From Rhodobacter sp. SGA-6-6 (GTDB taxonomy: Bacteria > Pseudomonadota > Alphaproteobacteria > Rhodobacterales > Rhodobacteraceae), in contig NZ_JAAKGP010000003.1 in assembly GCF_011043545.1 (NCBI RefSeq), forward strand, positions 124,001-188,000: a stretch of DNA of 64,000 nucleotides, given 5' to 3'. The notes under the pieces are model-generated. The model did not search any database. It saw only the letters and a program-made list of their open reading frames with translations, and was not told the DNA's origin. The stretch's first letter is position 1; each line of letters begins with the position of its first letter. The translations under genes were made by a program, and so were the position numbers. Shown here piece by piece: positions 25,435-34,620 of the stretch.

Positions 25435-25995
25435 ATGATCCGCCCCTTCGCCCTTGCCCTCTGCCTCACCTCGCCCGCCTTGGCCGACTGCCTGCCGGAG
25501 GGCGCGCTGCCCGCGAAACTGACCTACGATTCCGGCGCCGTGGTCGAGGTGCTGGGGCGGGAGGGCGAGGCGCTGCGCTATCGCCAGACCATCGTCGAGA
25601 CCGGCAAGCAGGTGGAGATGACGGTCCATGCCGGCATCTTCACCGTCAGCGCCCTGCGCGACGGCGAGGGCGCGGTGTTCGACTGGACCACCGGCCTGCC
25701 GGCGCTGGCGGAGCTGGTGCCGGGGGCGACGTTCCACGAGGAGGCGATGCTGACCACGCCGGGCTTCCTGCCGCCGCGGCCCTTCACCACCGACCTGGAG
25801 ATCCTGGGGATGGAAGAGATCGAAGTGGCGGGCTGCAAGGTGCAGGCGCTGAAGATGGTGGTCAGGAACCGCGAGGCCGGCAAGGACCTGGGCGAGATCA
25901 CCAAATGGCTGCACCTGCCTTCGTTGCTGACCCTGCGCAGCGAGGTGCGCGAAGGCGAGGCGATGCGGGCGCAGGAAGTGGTGGCGATGGAGTAG
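25435..25995 (+). CDS. Secreted protein, paralogue of the one at 23205
   Basis: 186 residues from ATG 25435, with AGGAG seven bases upstream (an in-frame TTG at 25429 is less likely). The signal peptide MIRPFALALCLTSPALA is followed by DCLPEG, with the cysteine just after the predicted cleavage point as in the paralogue. Shared features: the Tyr-Asp-Ser-Gly core, REGEALRYR, and DLEILGMEEIEVAGCKVQAL aligned to the paralogue's EIEVIG/DCRYEAV region. Family not recognised. A short GC hairpin (GGGCGgggcttCGCCC) and then repeat copy D follow the stop. Confidence 0.72.
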   Translation: MIRPFALALCLTSPALADCLPEGALPAKLTYDSGAVVEVLGREGEALRYRQTIVETGKQVEMTVHAGIFTVSALRDGEGAVFDWTTGLPALAELVPGATFHEEAMLTTPGFLPPRPFTTDLEILGMEEIEVAGCKVQALKMVVRNREAGKDLGEITKWLHLPSLLTLRSEVREGEAMRAQEVVAME

Positions 25996-26033
25996 GGCGG
26001 GGCTTCGCCCTCGGCGCTTCGCTGCGGTGCGGC

Positions 26034-26242
26034 CGGGCGGGACAAGGCGAGGCACTGCCTCGCCCCCGCCCGTGCGCGACGCATCAGCCGGAAACTTGTC
26101 AGCACGAGACCTCGGGAGGCCAGCGCCCGACCCGGCGGGCGAGAAGCGCCCGCCGGGGGCGGGGCGGGCGCTGGCCGGGCCTTTGGGGCCCGGCCGGTCC
26201 AGTTGAAACGGTGCGCTGTGGCGAAGGCGATGGCCTTCGCCA
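26034..26242 (-). repeat. Structured repeat element, copy D (reverse orientation)
   Basis: Read on the minus strand it has the same order of stems. Stem 1 is TGGCGAAGGC/GCCTTCGCCA with loop CATC at 26219-26242. Stem 2 is GGCCGGGCC/GGCCCGGCC with an AAA loop around 26174-26196. Stem 3 holds the inner hairpin CCGGCGGGCG/CGCCCGCCGG. Stem 4 is CGGGCGGG/CCCGCCCG at 26034-26072 around GGCGAGGC/GCCTCGCC. The stem-4 end is 38 nt from the stop of the rightward secreted-protein gene. This is the only copy in this orientation, and its neighbour is also the only rightward one, so the arrangement matches the rule. Confidence 0.82.
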
Positions 26243-26267
26243 GGGTCGGGCAAGGCCCGTTCCGGCC

Positions 26268-27602
26268 TCAGTGCGCAATCGCCTCCTGCCGGACGAACAT
26301 GTTGCCCCAGGCGCGGTCGATCAGCTCGGGGGTCATCTGGTAGGGGATGCCCTCGAATTCGCAGACCGAGATCATCTGGTCGATCAGGAAGACCGGCATG
26401 TAGTTGGCGTAATTGTTGCCGATGGTCGGGAACTTGACCTTCAGGAGATACATCAGCGCCTTCTCGTCCAGCGGCATCTTCTTCTTCTTCGCCACCATGG
26501 CGAAGATCTTGAGGAAATTCTGCTGGTCCGGCCCGTCGATCTTGATCTTGAAGAAGATCCGCCGCAGCGCCGCGCCGTCGAAGATCTCGTTGGGGTGGAA
26601 GTTGGTCGAGAAGATCACCAGCGTGTCGAAGGGCACGGTGAACTTCTCGCCCGATTGAAGGGCGAGGATGTCGCGGCTTTCCTCCAGGGGCACGATCCAG
26701 CGGTTGACGATCTTCTGCGGCGGCTCGGCCTGGCGGCCGAGGTCGTCGATGATGAAGATGCCCCCGGTCGCCTTCAACTGCAAAGGCGCCTGGTAGGTCC
26801 GCGCGGTGGGGTTGTAGGCGAGGTCCAGCATGTCCAGCGACAGTTCGCCCCCGGTGATCACCGAAGGCCGCTCGCAATAGACATAGCGCTGGTCGAAGCG
26901 GTTCGAGGTGCGGCGCAGGCTGTTCGGATCGTCCACCACGGTTTCCGCGGCAGAATGCACGATCGGGTCGTAGACCGAGATCACCTGGCCGGAATATTCG
27001 ATGGCGCGGGGGACGTAGACCTTGTCGCCCAAGGCGGCGCGGATGCCGTGCGAGATCGAGGACTTGCCGTTGCCCGGCGGGCCATACATCAGGATCGACC
27101 GGCCCGAGGTCACCGCCGGGCCGAGGTTGCCGATCAGGTCGGGCGGCAGGATCAGGTGGCCCATGCCGCTGAGCAGCTGGTCGCGCGTCAGCTTGATGTT
27201 GCGCACCGACTGGCGCTTGATCTGCTCGCGATACTGGTCCAGCGGCACCGGCACCGCGCCGTAGTATTCCGACTGCGACAGCGCATCCAGCGCCCGGGCC
27301 TTGCCGCCGTCGGTCAGCTGGTAGCCCATCTCGTTGCCGGAGGTGGCGTGCAGCGTCCCGGTCGCCTCGATCATCCGCTGGCCGCGGGCCATGTCGACCA
27401 GGTCCTGGGTCAGCGGCACCGGCAGCGAGATTGCCCGCGCGATCTCGGACACCAGCGACAGGTTGGTGCGGAACATCGTCTTCAGCAGGATGTCGCGCAT
27501 CATCACCGTGTTGATGCCGACATCGGCCAGGGTGCGCGGAGAGGGCGGCGGCTGCACGCCCGATTGCACGCCCTGCGCCGCCGGATTGACCTGCACGTTC
27601 AT
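26268..27602 (-). CDS. AAA family ATPase next to the Tad locus
   Basis: 444 residues. Walker A is GPPGNGKSS near residue 180, Walker B is GIFIIDDLG near 265, and STNF serves as a sensor. An N-terminal region of about 150 residues has PRTLADVGINTVMMRDILLK and LARGQ-type helices. The protein resembles MoxR/ATPase-like proteins found beside Flp/Tad pilus genes in Rhodobacteraceae. It may remodel or regulate the pilus machine, but its function is not established. It is the last leftward gene, 67 nt after cpaA. Repeat copy D lies between its stop and the convergent secreted-protein gene. Confidence 0.75.
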   Translation of the reverse strand: MNVQVNPAAQGVQSGVQPPPSPRTLADVGINTVMMRDILLKTMFRTNLSLVSEIARAISLPVPLTQDLVDMARGQRMIEATGTLHATSGNEMGYQLTDGGKARALDALSQSEYYGAVPVPLDQYREQIKRQSVRNIKLTRDQLLSGMGHLILPPDLIGNLGPAVTSGRSILMYGPPGNGKSSISHGIRAALGDKVYVPRAIEYSGQVISVYDPIVHSAAETVVDDPNSLRRTSNRFDQRYVYCERPSVITGGELSLDMLDLAYNPTARTYQAPLQLKATGGIFIIDDLGRQAEPPQKIVNRWIVPLEESRDILALQSGEKFTVPFDTLVIFSTNFHPNEIFDGAALRRIFFKIKIDGPDQQNFLKIFAMVAKKKKMPLDEKALMYLLKVKFPTIGNNYANYMPVFLIDQMISVCEFEGIPYQMTPELIDRAWGNMFVRQEAIAH

Positions 27603-27669
27603 CGACTGCCCCTCTTGTCTGCTCCGCCGCGGGCGGACTGCTCCGAAGCGGGTCTAGCCGGAAAAGGTG

Positions 27670-28173
27670 TCAGCCTTGGGGCAGGAAGGCGGCAAGAAGA
27701 TAGAGAACCGCCATCGCGGCCAGCGCCAGGCCCATCGGGAACTTGTTGTGGGTCCAGCTTTTCCACTCCGGCGTCAGGTTCCGCACGGCGGGAACGGCGC
27801 GCAGGGCGCGGTGGACGACGAAGGCGCCGATGGAGCAGACGGCATAGAGCGCGGCGATGAACATCGGATCGCCGGCGGTGAAGAGGCCCGACATCGCGGC
27901 GGCGAATTTCGCGTCGCCCGCGCCGAAAAGACCCGCGGCATTGCCGACGAAGCCCGCCACCAGCACCACGGCCATGATGGCGAAGCCCATCAGCCACAGC
28001 TGCCAGGGGAACACCAGCCAGCCCAGAAGCGGCCAGAGCGCGGCCATCGCCAGCACCGCCTTGTTGGGGATCTTCATCCGCGCCATGTCGCTCCAGGCGA
28101 CCCAGAGCGCGATGGGCAGGACGAAGGGCAGGAAGACCAGGGCCTCGCGGACCGGCGGGTAGGTGAAATCCAT
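27670..28173 (-). CDS. cpaA: Prepilin peptidase CpaA/TadV
   Basis: 167 residues with several membrane helices. It carries the two aspartate motifs of type IV prepilin peptidases: WSDMARMKIPN near residue 28 and GAGDAKFAA near 85. There is no methylase domain, as usual for the short CpaA/TadV form. It should cut the Flp prepilins encoded upstream. It is 9 nt after the larger TPR lipoprotein gene. Confidence 0.92.
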   Translation of the reverse strand: MDFTYPPVREALVFLPFVLPIALWVAWSDMARMKIPNKAVLAMAALWPLLGWLVFPWQLWLMGFAIMAVVLVAGFVGNAAGLFGAGDAKFAAAMSGLFTAGDPMFIAALYAVCSIGAFVVHRALRAVPAVRNLTPEWKSWTHNKFPMGLALAAMAVLYLLAAFLPQG

Positions 28174-28182
28174 GGGGAAGCC

Positions 28183-29043
28183 CTAGGTGCGGACGTTGGC
28201 GTCGAGCGCGGCAAGGCTGCGGGTGGCGGCCTCGAAATGCTGCGGATGGGTGTCGATGGCCTGCTGCAACAGGCCCTTGCCGACCGAGACGTCGCCCTGC
28301 TTGATCGCGGCCAGGGCCATCGTATACAGCAGCTCCGCCCGTTCGGTCTGGGTCATGTCGACCACCGGCAGATCATACTTGCGCTGCGCCGCGCGGGCCA
28401 GCACCAGGTTGTTCTTGGCGGTGAAGACGGTGGGGTCGTATTTCAGCGCCTCGACGAACAGCTTCTCGGCCCCGGCATTGTCGCCGCGGGTCAGCTTGGA
28501 GAAGCCCCAGTTGTTCAGCACCCCCGCCGGTTTCGCGGTCAGCCCGGCGGCGATCTCGTAGAAGCTGTCGGCCTTGGCCCAGTTCTTCTCGCTGTCGGCG
28601 ACCATCGCCTCCAGCCGGTAGCGGTCGTAGGTCTCGTGCGTGGGCGGGATCGAGTTCAGCACCTGCTTGGCCTTGTCCCACTGGTTGGCGCGGATATGGG
28701 CGTCAGCCAGCATCACCCGGTCGTCCATCGTGCCCTCGGCCGAGGTGGTGATCTTCTCCCAGACCTGCGCCGCTTCGGTCGGCTTGCCGGCGCGGGCCAG
28801 CGACTTGGCCAGGCCGCGCATCAGATCCACCCGCCCCGGGTCCTTCTGCAGGGCGCCGCGGAAATAGGCCACCGCCTCGTTCGGGTCGCCGACCGTCAGC
28901 ATGATGTCGTTGAGGTTGGATTCGTCGATGACGTTCACGTCTTTCAGCGCGCGCTGGACCTGGGCGTCGGAGCCGCCGCCGTTGCACCCCGCCAGAAGCG
29001 CGGTGCTGCCCAGGCACAGCGCGAAGAAAACCGTGTGGCGCAT
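28183..29043 (-). CDS. TPR lipoprotein of the Tad locus
   Basis: 286 residues. A lipobox (STALLAGC) gives Cys20. The rest is a TPR solenoid with repeats such as GDPNEAVAYFRGALQKDPGR and GDNAGAEKLFVEALKYDPTV. It resembles TadD, which supports pilus assembly, possibly as a pilotin-like factor for the secretin. This is the second of two TPR lipoprotein genes in a row; the other is at 29079. Confidence 0.83.
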   Translation of the reverse strand: MRHTVFFALCLGSTALLAGCNGGGSDAQVQRALKDVNVIDESNLNDIMLTVGDPNEAVAYFRGALQKDPGRVDLMRGLAKSLARAGKPTEAAQVWEKITTSAEGTMDDRVMLADAHIRANQWDKAKQVLNSIPPTHETYDRYRLEAMVADSEKNWAKADSFYEIAAGLTAKPAGVLNNWGFSKLTRGDNAGAEKLFVEALKYDPTVFTAKNNLVLARAAQRKYDLPVVDMTQTERAELLYTMALAAIKQGDVSVGKGLLQQAIDTHPQHFEAATRSLAALDANVRT

Positions 29044-29078
29044 TTTGCGTCCTTTTCGTTGACTGCCCGGAGCCCCGG

Positions 29079-29639
29079 TCAGAGCTGCGTCAGCAGGACA
29101 TACCTGCCCTTCTCGCGCCGGACCAACTGGAACTCGCCTTCTTCTTCTTGGGGGGCATCATACACATTCGCCTCGGTCGCGGCGATAGCGCGCATCAGAT
29201 TCTGCCGGATCGAGTCCGATTGGCCACTGTCCAGCGCATAGGCTTCCTGGAAGATCACCCTGGCCTCGCCGGTCTTGCCCTGCTCCATCAGCACCACGCC
29301 CAGGTTGTTCAGGGCGGGCACGAAGGTCGGGTCCTGCTCCAGCGCCCGGCGCAGAATCTTCTCGGCCTGGCCGAGACGGCCCAGCTTGAGGTTGGCCGAG
29401 CCCACGGCGGACAGCGTGTCGACATTGACGCCATGCTCGGCCGCCGCGCCGTAATAGGCCTTCAGCGCCAGTTCGTATTCGCCCGCCGCCATCAGCCGGT
29501 GGCCGACGATCAGCGGGTCGACCGCCTCGCCGCGCGGATTGACGCCGTAGGGAGTGTTCCGCGATGCGCCAAGGCCGCCCGCGTTTCCGCAGGCGGCCAG
29601 CAGGACCACAGTCAGAAGCGCGAGACCTGCTCTCGTCAC
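29079..29639 (-). CDS. tadD: TadD-like TPR lipoprotein
   Basis: 186 residues. Signal peptide with lipobox LLAAC (Cys17). TPR units include AGEYELALKAYYGAAAEHG and LGRLGQAEKILRRALEQDP. Small size and position directly after tadC (8-nt gap) fit TadD, an outer-membrane-linked assembly protein of the Tad machine. The C-terminus ends in a charged segment without a further domain. Confidence 0.85.
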   Translation of the reverse strand: MTRAGLALLTVVLLAACGNAGGLGASRNTPYGVNPRGEAVDPLIVGHRLMAAGEYELALKAYYGAAAEHGVNVDTLSAVGSANLKLGRLGQAEKILRRALEQDPTFVPALNNLGVVLMEQGKTGEARVIFQEAYALDSGQSDSIRQNLMRAIAATEANVYDAPQEEEGEFQLVRREKGRYVLLTQL

Positions 29640-29647
29640 GACAGCCC

Positions 29648-30625
29648 TTAATTCGTGTTCATCTGCCCCAGCATGGTGGCGATGCCATAGACCGACGGCC
29701 CGATCAGGATGATCATCAGCGGCGGCACGGTGAACATCATTGTGCCAAGAGTCAGCTTGGTCGGCAACATGTTCGCCTTCTCTTCGGCCCGCATCACCCG
29801 TTTGTCCCGCATGTCGGCAGAATAGACACGCAGCGCCTCGGCGATCGAGGTGCCGAAGGTGGCGGACTGCACCAGCGTGGTCACGAAGGAGGCCACGTCG
29901 GGGATGCCGACGCGTTCGGACATGTCCTTCAGCACCGTCACCCGTTCCTTGCCGGCCTTGACCTCGTGGCTGACCATATCGAATTCGTCGGCCAGGGCGG
30001 GATAGCCGGCGCGGCTTTCCTTCCCCACCCGGATGATCGCCTGGTCCAGCGACTGGCCGGCCTCGACGCAGACCAGCATCAGGTCCAGCGCATCGGGGAA
30101 GCCCTGGGTGATCTCGGTCTGGCGCTTGGTCATCCGCTTGTTGACCCAGTATTGCGGCAGGTAATAGCCAAGCGCGCCGGGCATCAGCGTGTAGAGGATC
30201 ATCGACTGGGTCGAGACCTCCTCATTGGCCGATTTCAGCATGGCGTAGATCAGCCCCAGCGCCAGCAGGCCGATGCCGAGCACCAGCTTGGCGGCGTGGA
30301 ACATGTGAACCGCGCTCTTGTCCGGGTAGCCCGCGCGCAGCAGCTTCAGCCGGATGGCCGACATCTCCTCGGCCTTCTGCGGTTCGAGGAAATGGGCGAA
30401 TTTCTCCAGCTTCTCGGCCGTGCCGCCGGTGCCGCGGCGCAGGGCCCGGTCGTCGGCCTTGCCGGACCGCGCCTCGATCTTCAATTCCGAGAAGCGGTCG
30501 CGCTGCTTCTTCATCATGGTCGGCAGGGCGATCAGGATCAGCACCAGGCCGAGGAAGCCCACGGCGATCAGCGGGCCGAGCGGGCCGAGCGCGGAGACCA
30601 GCATCTCCTGGAGGGATGTGAACAT
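29648..30625 (-). CDS. tadC: Tad inner-membrane platform protein TadC
   Basis: 325 residues. A type II secretion F-domain protein: FPDALDLMLVCVEAGQSLDQ is the F-domain core, with hydrophobic helices near the N-terminus (about 15-35), the middle (about 110-155) and the C-terminus. With TadB it forms the membrane platform that CpaF drives to extrude Flp pili. It is 9 nt after tadB. Confidence 0.92.
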   Translation of the reverse strand: MFTSLQEMLVSALGPLGPLIAVGFLGLVLILIALPTMMKKQRDRFSELKIEARSGKADDRALRRGTGGTAEKLEKFAHFLEPQKAEEMSAIRLKLLRAGYPDKSAVHMFHAAKLVLGIGLLALGLIYAMLKSANEEVSTQSMILYTLMPGALGYYLPQYWVNKRMTKRQTEITQGFPDALDLMLVCVEAGQSLDQAIIRVGKESRAGYPALADEFDMVSHEVKAGKERVTVLKDMSERVGIPDVASFVTTLVQSATFGTSIAEALRVYSADMRDKRVMRAEEKANMLPTKLTLGTMMFTVPPLMIILIGPSVYGIATMLGQMNTN

Positions 30626-30634
30626 GGCGGGACC

Positions 30635-31603
30635 TCAGACCTTGATGTTGACCATGACCTTCATGAAGATCACGTTGATGATCAGGAAGGCGAAGACGAC
30701 CAGGGCCGCCGGAACGAAGGCGGCGGTCTCGCGCACCTCGTCGTAATAGTCGGGCTGGATGACGTTGATCATCACCAGCGCCAGGATCGGGAAGGCCGAC
30801 AGGAACATGCCTGACCATTTCGCCTCGGCGGTGATGGCGCGGACCCGGCGGAACAGTTTGAACCGCGCGCGGATCACCTTGGCCAGCCCTTCCAGGATCT
30901 CGGCCAGGTTGCCGCCCGAGGTCTGCTGGATCGACACCGCCACCGCAAGGAAGCGCAGGTCCTGGCTGTCCATCCGCTCGGCGAAGGCTTTCAGGCTTTC
31001 GGCCACGTCGCGGCCATAGGCGGCCTCGTCGGCGATGACGCCGAATTCGCTACCCAGCGGATCGGGGATTTCCTTCGCCACGATGCCGATGGCGCTGCTG
31101 AACGGGTGGCCGACGCGCAAGGAACGCACCATCAGCTCCACCGCGTCGGGAAGCTGTTCCTCCAGTAGCGACATCCGCTTCTTGGCCTTGTTGTTGACCC
31201 AGAAATAGACCCCGCCGACGCCCATGCCGATGGAGACGATGGCCCGCACCGCCACTTCGGCCGAGGTGCCGACCGTCATCGCCAGGAAGGCGAAGGCCGA
31301 CAGCCCCGCCATGATGCCGACCAGCGCCCTGGGCGAGAAGGCGATGTTCGCCCGCTGCGCCTTCTTGGCCAGGATGGAATAGAGCGGGATCGACTTCGAG
31401 TTCAGGTGCTGGCTCATCTCCTTGCGGAGCTGTTCCAGCACCTGTTCGCGGTTGCCGTTCTTCTCCAGCAGCGTCAGCCGCCGCGAGATGCGGTTGTTCA
31501 GGCTGATCGACTTGCCGAAGACGGTCAGGTAGAGGCCCTCGACGAGGACCACCACCGCCACGAAGATCATGATGTAGATGAGGGGGGCAGCGCTGATCTG
31601 CAT
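30635..31603 (-). CDS. tadB: Tad inner-membrane platform protein TadB
   Basis: 322 residues. An F-domain with LPDAVELMVRSLRVGHPFSS and GGNLAEILEGLAKVIRARF, plus N-terminal and C-terminal membrane helices. It is the paralogue and partner of TadC. It follows cpaF after 9 nt. Confidence 0.92.
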   Translation of the reverse strand: MQISAAPLIYIMIFVAVVVLVEGLYLTVFGKSISLNNRISRRLTLLEKNGNREQVLEQLRKEMSQHLNSKSIPLYSILAKKAQRANIAFSPRALVGIMAGLSAFAFLAMTVGTSAEVAVRAIVSIGMGVGGVYFWVNNKAKKRMSLLEEQLPDAVELMVRSLRVGHPFSSAIGIVAKEIPDPLGSEFGVIADEAAYGRDVAESLKAFAERMDSQDLRFLAVAVSIQQTSGGNLAEILEGLAKVIRARFKLFRRVRAITAEAKWSGMFLSAFPILALVMINVIQPDYYDEVRETAAFVPAALVVFAFLIINVIFMKVMVNIKV

Positions 31604-31612
31604 GGCTTTGCC

Positions 31613-33058
31613 TTACACGATGGGTTCGTAGATCGACGGCGGCAGGTCGAAGCCCCACTGCCGGAAGCGGTCGGAATAGGCGGAACGGATGCCGGTGGCG
31701 TTGAAGCGGCCGATGATCTTGCCCGAAGGCTCGATCCCCAGCCGTTCGTAGCGGAACACTTCCTGCATCGAGATCACCTCGCCCTCCATCCCGGTGATCT
31801 CGGTGATCGAGACCATGCGGCGCGACCCGTCCTGCAGGCGGCTGGCCTGCACGATCAGGTTGACGGCGCTGGCGATCTGGCTGCGGACCGCCTTCAGCGG
31901 CATCTCGATCCCGGCCATGGCGACCATGTTTTCCAGACGGGAAATGCCGTCGCGCGGGTTGTTGGCGTGGATCGTGGTCATCGACCCGTCATGGCCGGTG
32001 TTCATCGCCTGCAGCATGTCGATCACTTCCTCGCCACGGGTTTCGCCGACGATGATCCGGTCGGGGCGCATCCGCAGCGCGTTGCGCAAGCAGTCGCGCT
32101 GCGTCACCGCGCCCTTGCCCTCGACGTTGGCCGGGCGGCTTTCCATCCGGCCGACATGGACCTGCTGCAGCTGAAGTTCCGCGGTGTCTTCGATGGTCAG
32201 CACCCGTTCGGCGTTGTCGATGAAGGACGACAGCGCGTTCAGCGTGGTGGTCTTGCCCGACCCGGTGCCGCCCGAGACGATGATGTTCAGCCGGCAGCTG
32301 ACCGCGGCCTGAAGATAGGCCGCCATCTCCTCGGTGAAGGCGCCGAAGCGGACCAGGTCCTCGATCTTCAGCTTTTCCTTCTTGAACTTTCGGATCGAGA
32401 CCAGCGACCCGTCCACCGCCACCGGCGGCACCATGCAGTTGAAGCGCGACCCGTCGGCAAGGCGGGCGTCGCAATAGGGGTTGGATTCGTCGACCCGCCG
32501 GCCCACGGCCGAGACGATCTTGTCGATGATCCGCAACAGGTGGCGTTCGTCGCGGAAGGTCACGTCGGTCAGTTGCAGCTTGCCCGCGCGTTCCACGAAG
32601 ACCCGGTTCGGCCCGTTGACCAGGATGTCGTTGACCGTCTCGTCCTTCAACAGCGGCTCCAGCGGGCCGAGGCCCATCACCTCGTCGTAAAGCTCTTGCA
32701 CCAGGGTGCTGCGGTCGTCCTTGTTCAGCGCGACCGACATCTCGTCCAGCGCCTCGGAGGCGAGGGCGGAGATTTCCGACTTCAGGCTCTGCTCGCTGGC
32801 ATGTTCCAGCGCGGAAAGGTTCAGCGTCTCCAGAAGCCGCTTGTGCAGCTCCAGCTTCAGCTCCATCAGCCGGGTCTTGCGCTTGGCCTCCTTGTCGGCG
32901 GCCACCGCCTCGGCGGGGCTGCGGGCCGCGGCGGAGGGCACCGCGCGCATGGCGGTGACCGGCGCGGCCGAGGGCTTCGGGGCCGAAGGGGCGGGCCCGG
33001 CGGCCGCGGGTGCGGCGGGCCGGGCGGGAAGGTTGTCTTTCTTGAAACGGCTGAACAT
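31613..33058 (-). CDS. cpaF: Tad pilus ATPase CpaF (TadA)
   Basis: 481 residues from ATG 33058 (TTG at 33067 is the alternative). A VirB11/GspE-type secretion ATPase with Walker [11 protein letters not shown] near residue 275, an Asp box, and a His box within [19 protein letters not shown]. The N-terminal 100 residues include an Ala/Pro-rich linker. It powers Flp pilin assembly. It lies 33 nt after cpaE. Confidence 0.95.
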   Translation of the reverse strand: MFSRFKKDNLPARPAAPAAAGPAPSAPKPSAAPVTAMRAVPSAAARSPAEAVAADKEAKRKTRLMELKLELHKRLLETLNLSALEHASEQSLKSEISALASEALDEMSVALNKDDRSTLVQELYDEVMGLGPLEPLLKDETVNDILVNGPNRVFVERAGKLQLTDVTFRDERHLLRIIDKIVSAVGRRVDESNPYCDARLADGSRFNCMVPPVAVDGSLVSIRKFKKEKLKIEDLVRFGAFTEEMAAYLQAAVSCRLNIIVSGGTGSGKTTTLNALSSFIDNAERVLTIEDTAELQLQQVHVGRMESRPANVEGKGAVTQRDCLRNALRMRPDRIIVGETRGEEVIDMLQAMNTGHDGSMTTIHANNPRDGISRLENMVAMAGIEMPLKAVRSQIASAVNLIVQASRLQDGSRRMVSITEITGMEGEVISMQEVFRYERLGIEPSGKIIGRFNATGIRSAYSDRFRQWGFDLPPSIYEPIV

Positions 33059-33091
33059 CTTTATCAAACCCCTTGGGTCACATGGCCCGGA

Positions 33092-34354
33092 TCACTTGCC
33101 CCTGCCGGTCTCGGCCGCCTTGTTCAGGTCGTGCAGCGACTTGGCGAGTTTCTGCAGCTCCTTGCGGAGCGGGTTCTTGGCGGCGCTGGTCGCCAGCGGC
33201 AGACCGTGGTCGTTGGCCTGCGTCACCTGCGCGCCGCCGTCGGGCAGCTGCACCTCGATGTCGATGTCCAGGCTTTCCGCCATCCGCTTGACCCGGCTTT
33301 TCGCCGACAGGTCGGTGAACTTCGGCGCGCGGTTCAGCACGTAGCGCAGCTTCTCGTGCGGCAGGCCCTCGGCCTTCAGCGCGCGGACGAAGCGCAGGAT
33401 GTTCTGGGCCGAGCGCAGGTCCAGCTCCAGCATGGCGAAATAGACATGCGCCCGGGTCAGCACGGCCTCGGTCCATTGCACCACGGTCGTGGGCATGTCG
33501 ATGATGACGAAATCGAAATTCGCCAGCGCCAGATCGACCAGCCGCCCCAGATCCTCGCCCGAGATGATGTCGAGCGGCAGCATGTCCGAGGGCGCGGTGA
33601 AGACATGCAGCCGGTCGTTGTAGGTCTGCATGGTCTTGATCAGGCTGTCGGCATCGGCGGCGGTCGGGTCGGTCAGGACCTCGAAGATCGCCTCCTTGCG
33701 CGGCAGGTCCAGATAGGTCGCGGCAGAGCCATACTGGAAGTTCAGGTCCATCAGGCAGACGCGCGGGGCGTCCTTCTCCACCGTCGCCAGTTCCCAAGCC
33801 AGGTTCACCGCGAAGGTCGAGGTGCCGCAGCCCCCCGCCATGCCGTGCACCGGCAGCAGAACGCCCTGCCGGTCGCCCTTGGCCTTGAAGCTGGGGGCGG
33901 GGGCCGGCTCTTCGGCCGGGGCCGCGACCGGCGCGGGTTCGGGGTCGGGGCGGCGGATGCGTTCCACCGCGTCGTGCAGGGCGCCTTCGGGCAGGGGATA
34001 AGGCACGAAATCGTCGGCCCCGAGGCGCATCAGCTGATGCAGCGCCATCGGGCTGACCTCGTTCGCCACCAGGATCACCTTGACCTTGCCGGCCTTGGCC
34101 TTGCGGATCACGTCGCCGACGCGGGTCAGGTCGCCCTCGTCGTCGGCATCGACGGCGATGGCGATGAATTCCAGCGTCGCCGCATCCGGCTGGTCCAGGA
34201 ACAGGATCGCGTCCTCGAAGCCCAGGTCGCCCCAGGCTTCGCCCAGTTCGGCCTCCATGTCGTCGATCAGGATCTCGAAGTTCTGCACGTCGCGCGATAC
34301 GGTGCACGCGACGATGGGCGCCGGGTCGGGTTGCAGGGTTGCCACGCTCGTCAT
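33092..34354 (-). CDS. cpaE: Pilus localisation protein CpaE/TadZ
   Basis: 420 residues from ATG 34354 (GTG 34363 possible). The N-terminus is receiver-like (VILVANEVSPMALHQLMRLG). A MinD/ParA-type ATPase follows, with a deviant P-loop GMAGGCGTSTFAVNL in place of the usual KGGVGKT. TadZ proteins position the pilus machine at the pole. It is separated from the OmpA gene by 266 bp holding a terminator-like hairpin, so cpaE may begin a second transcription unit. Confidence 0.9.
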   Translation of the reverse strand: MTSVATLQPDPAPIVACTVSRDVQNFEILIDDMEAELGEAWGDLGFEDAILFLDQPDAATLEFIAIAVDADDEGDLTRVGDVIRKAKAGKVKVILVANEVSPMALHQLMRLGADDFVPYPLPEGALHDAVERIRRPDPEPAPVAAPAEEPAPAPSFKAKGDRQGVLLPVHGMAGGCGTSTFAVNLAWELATVEKDAPRVCLMDLNFQYGSAATYLDLPRKEAIFEVLTDPTAADADSLIKTMQTYNDRLHVFTAPSDMLPLDIISGEDLGRLVDLALANFDFVIIDMPTTVVQWTEAVLTRAHVYFAMLELDLRSAQNILRFVRALKAEGLPHEKLRYVLNRAPKFTDLSAKSRVKRMAESLDIDIEVQLPDGGAQVTQANDHGLPLATSAAKNPLRKELQKLAKSLHDLNKAAETGRGK

Positions 34355-34563
34355 CAGCCTCACGTCCTTTCAAGACGGCCTCGCAAGGCATCGGCCTGCC
34401 ACAGGATTGTGGCGAAACTCGTGCAATGCCCCGGATGCCGCGCGGCAGATTCCCGCCGCGGCCGTTTCCATTGCTCCCAAAGTGTCTGCGGATAACGGCG
34501 AGATTGGGGCCGGAATGGCGTCAATCCTTGAAATTTGCGCGCCGGGGATGCGGCCGAACGACG

Positions 34564-34592
34564 AAGGCCGGGCGCTGCCTGCGCCCGGCCTT
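34564..34592 (-). terminator. Strong hairpin between the ompA-like gene and cpaE
   Basis: AAGGCCGGGCGC (34564-34575), five-base loop, GCGCCCGGCCTT (34581-34592): a 12-bp perfect stem just after the OmpA gene's stop. There is no long U-tract, so it may terminate or attenuate read-through into cpaE. Confidence 0.6.
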
Positions 34593-34620
34593 GCTGTCGA
34601 TTCCCGGCCCGTGGCGCGGA

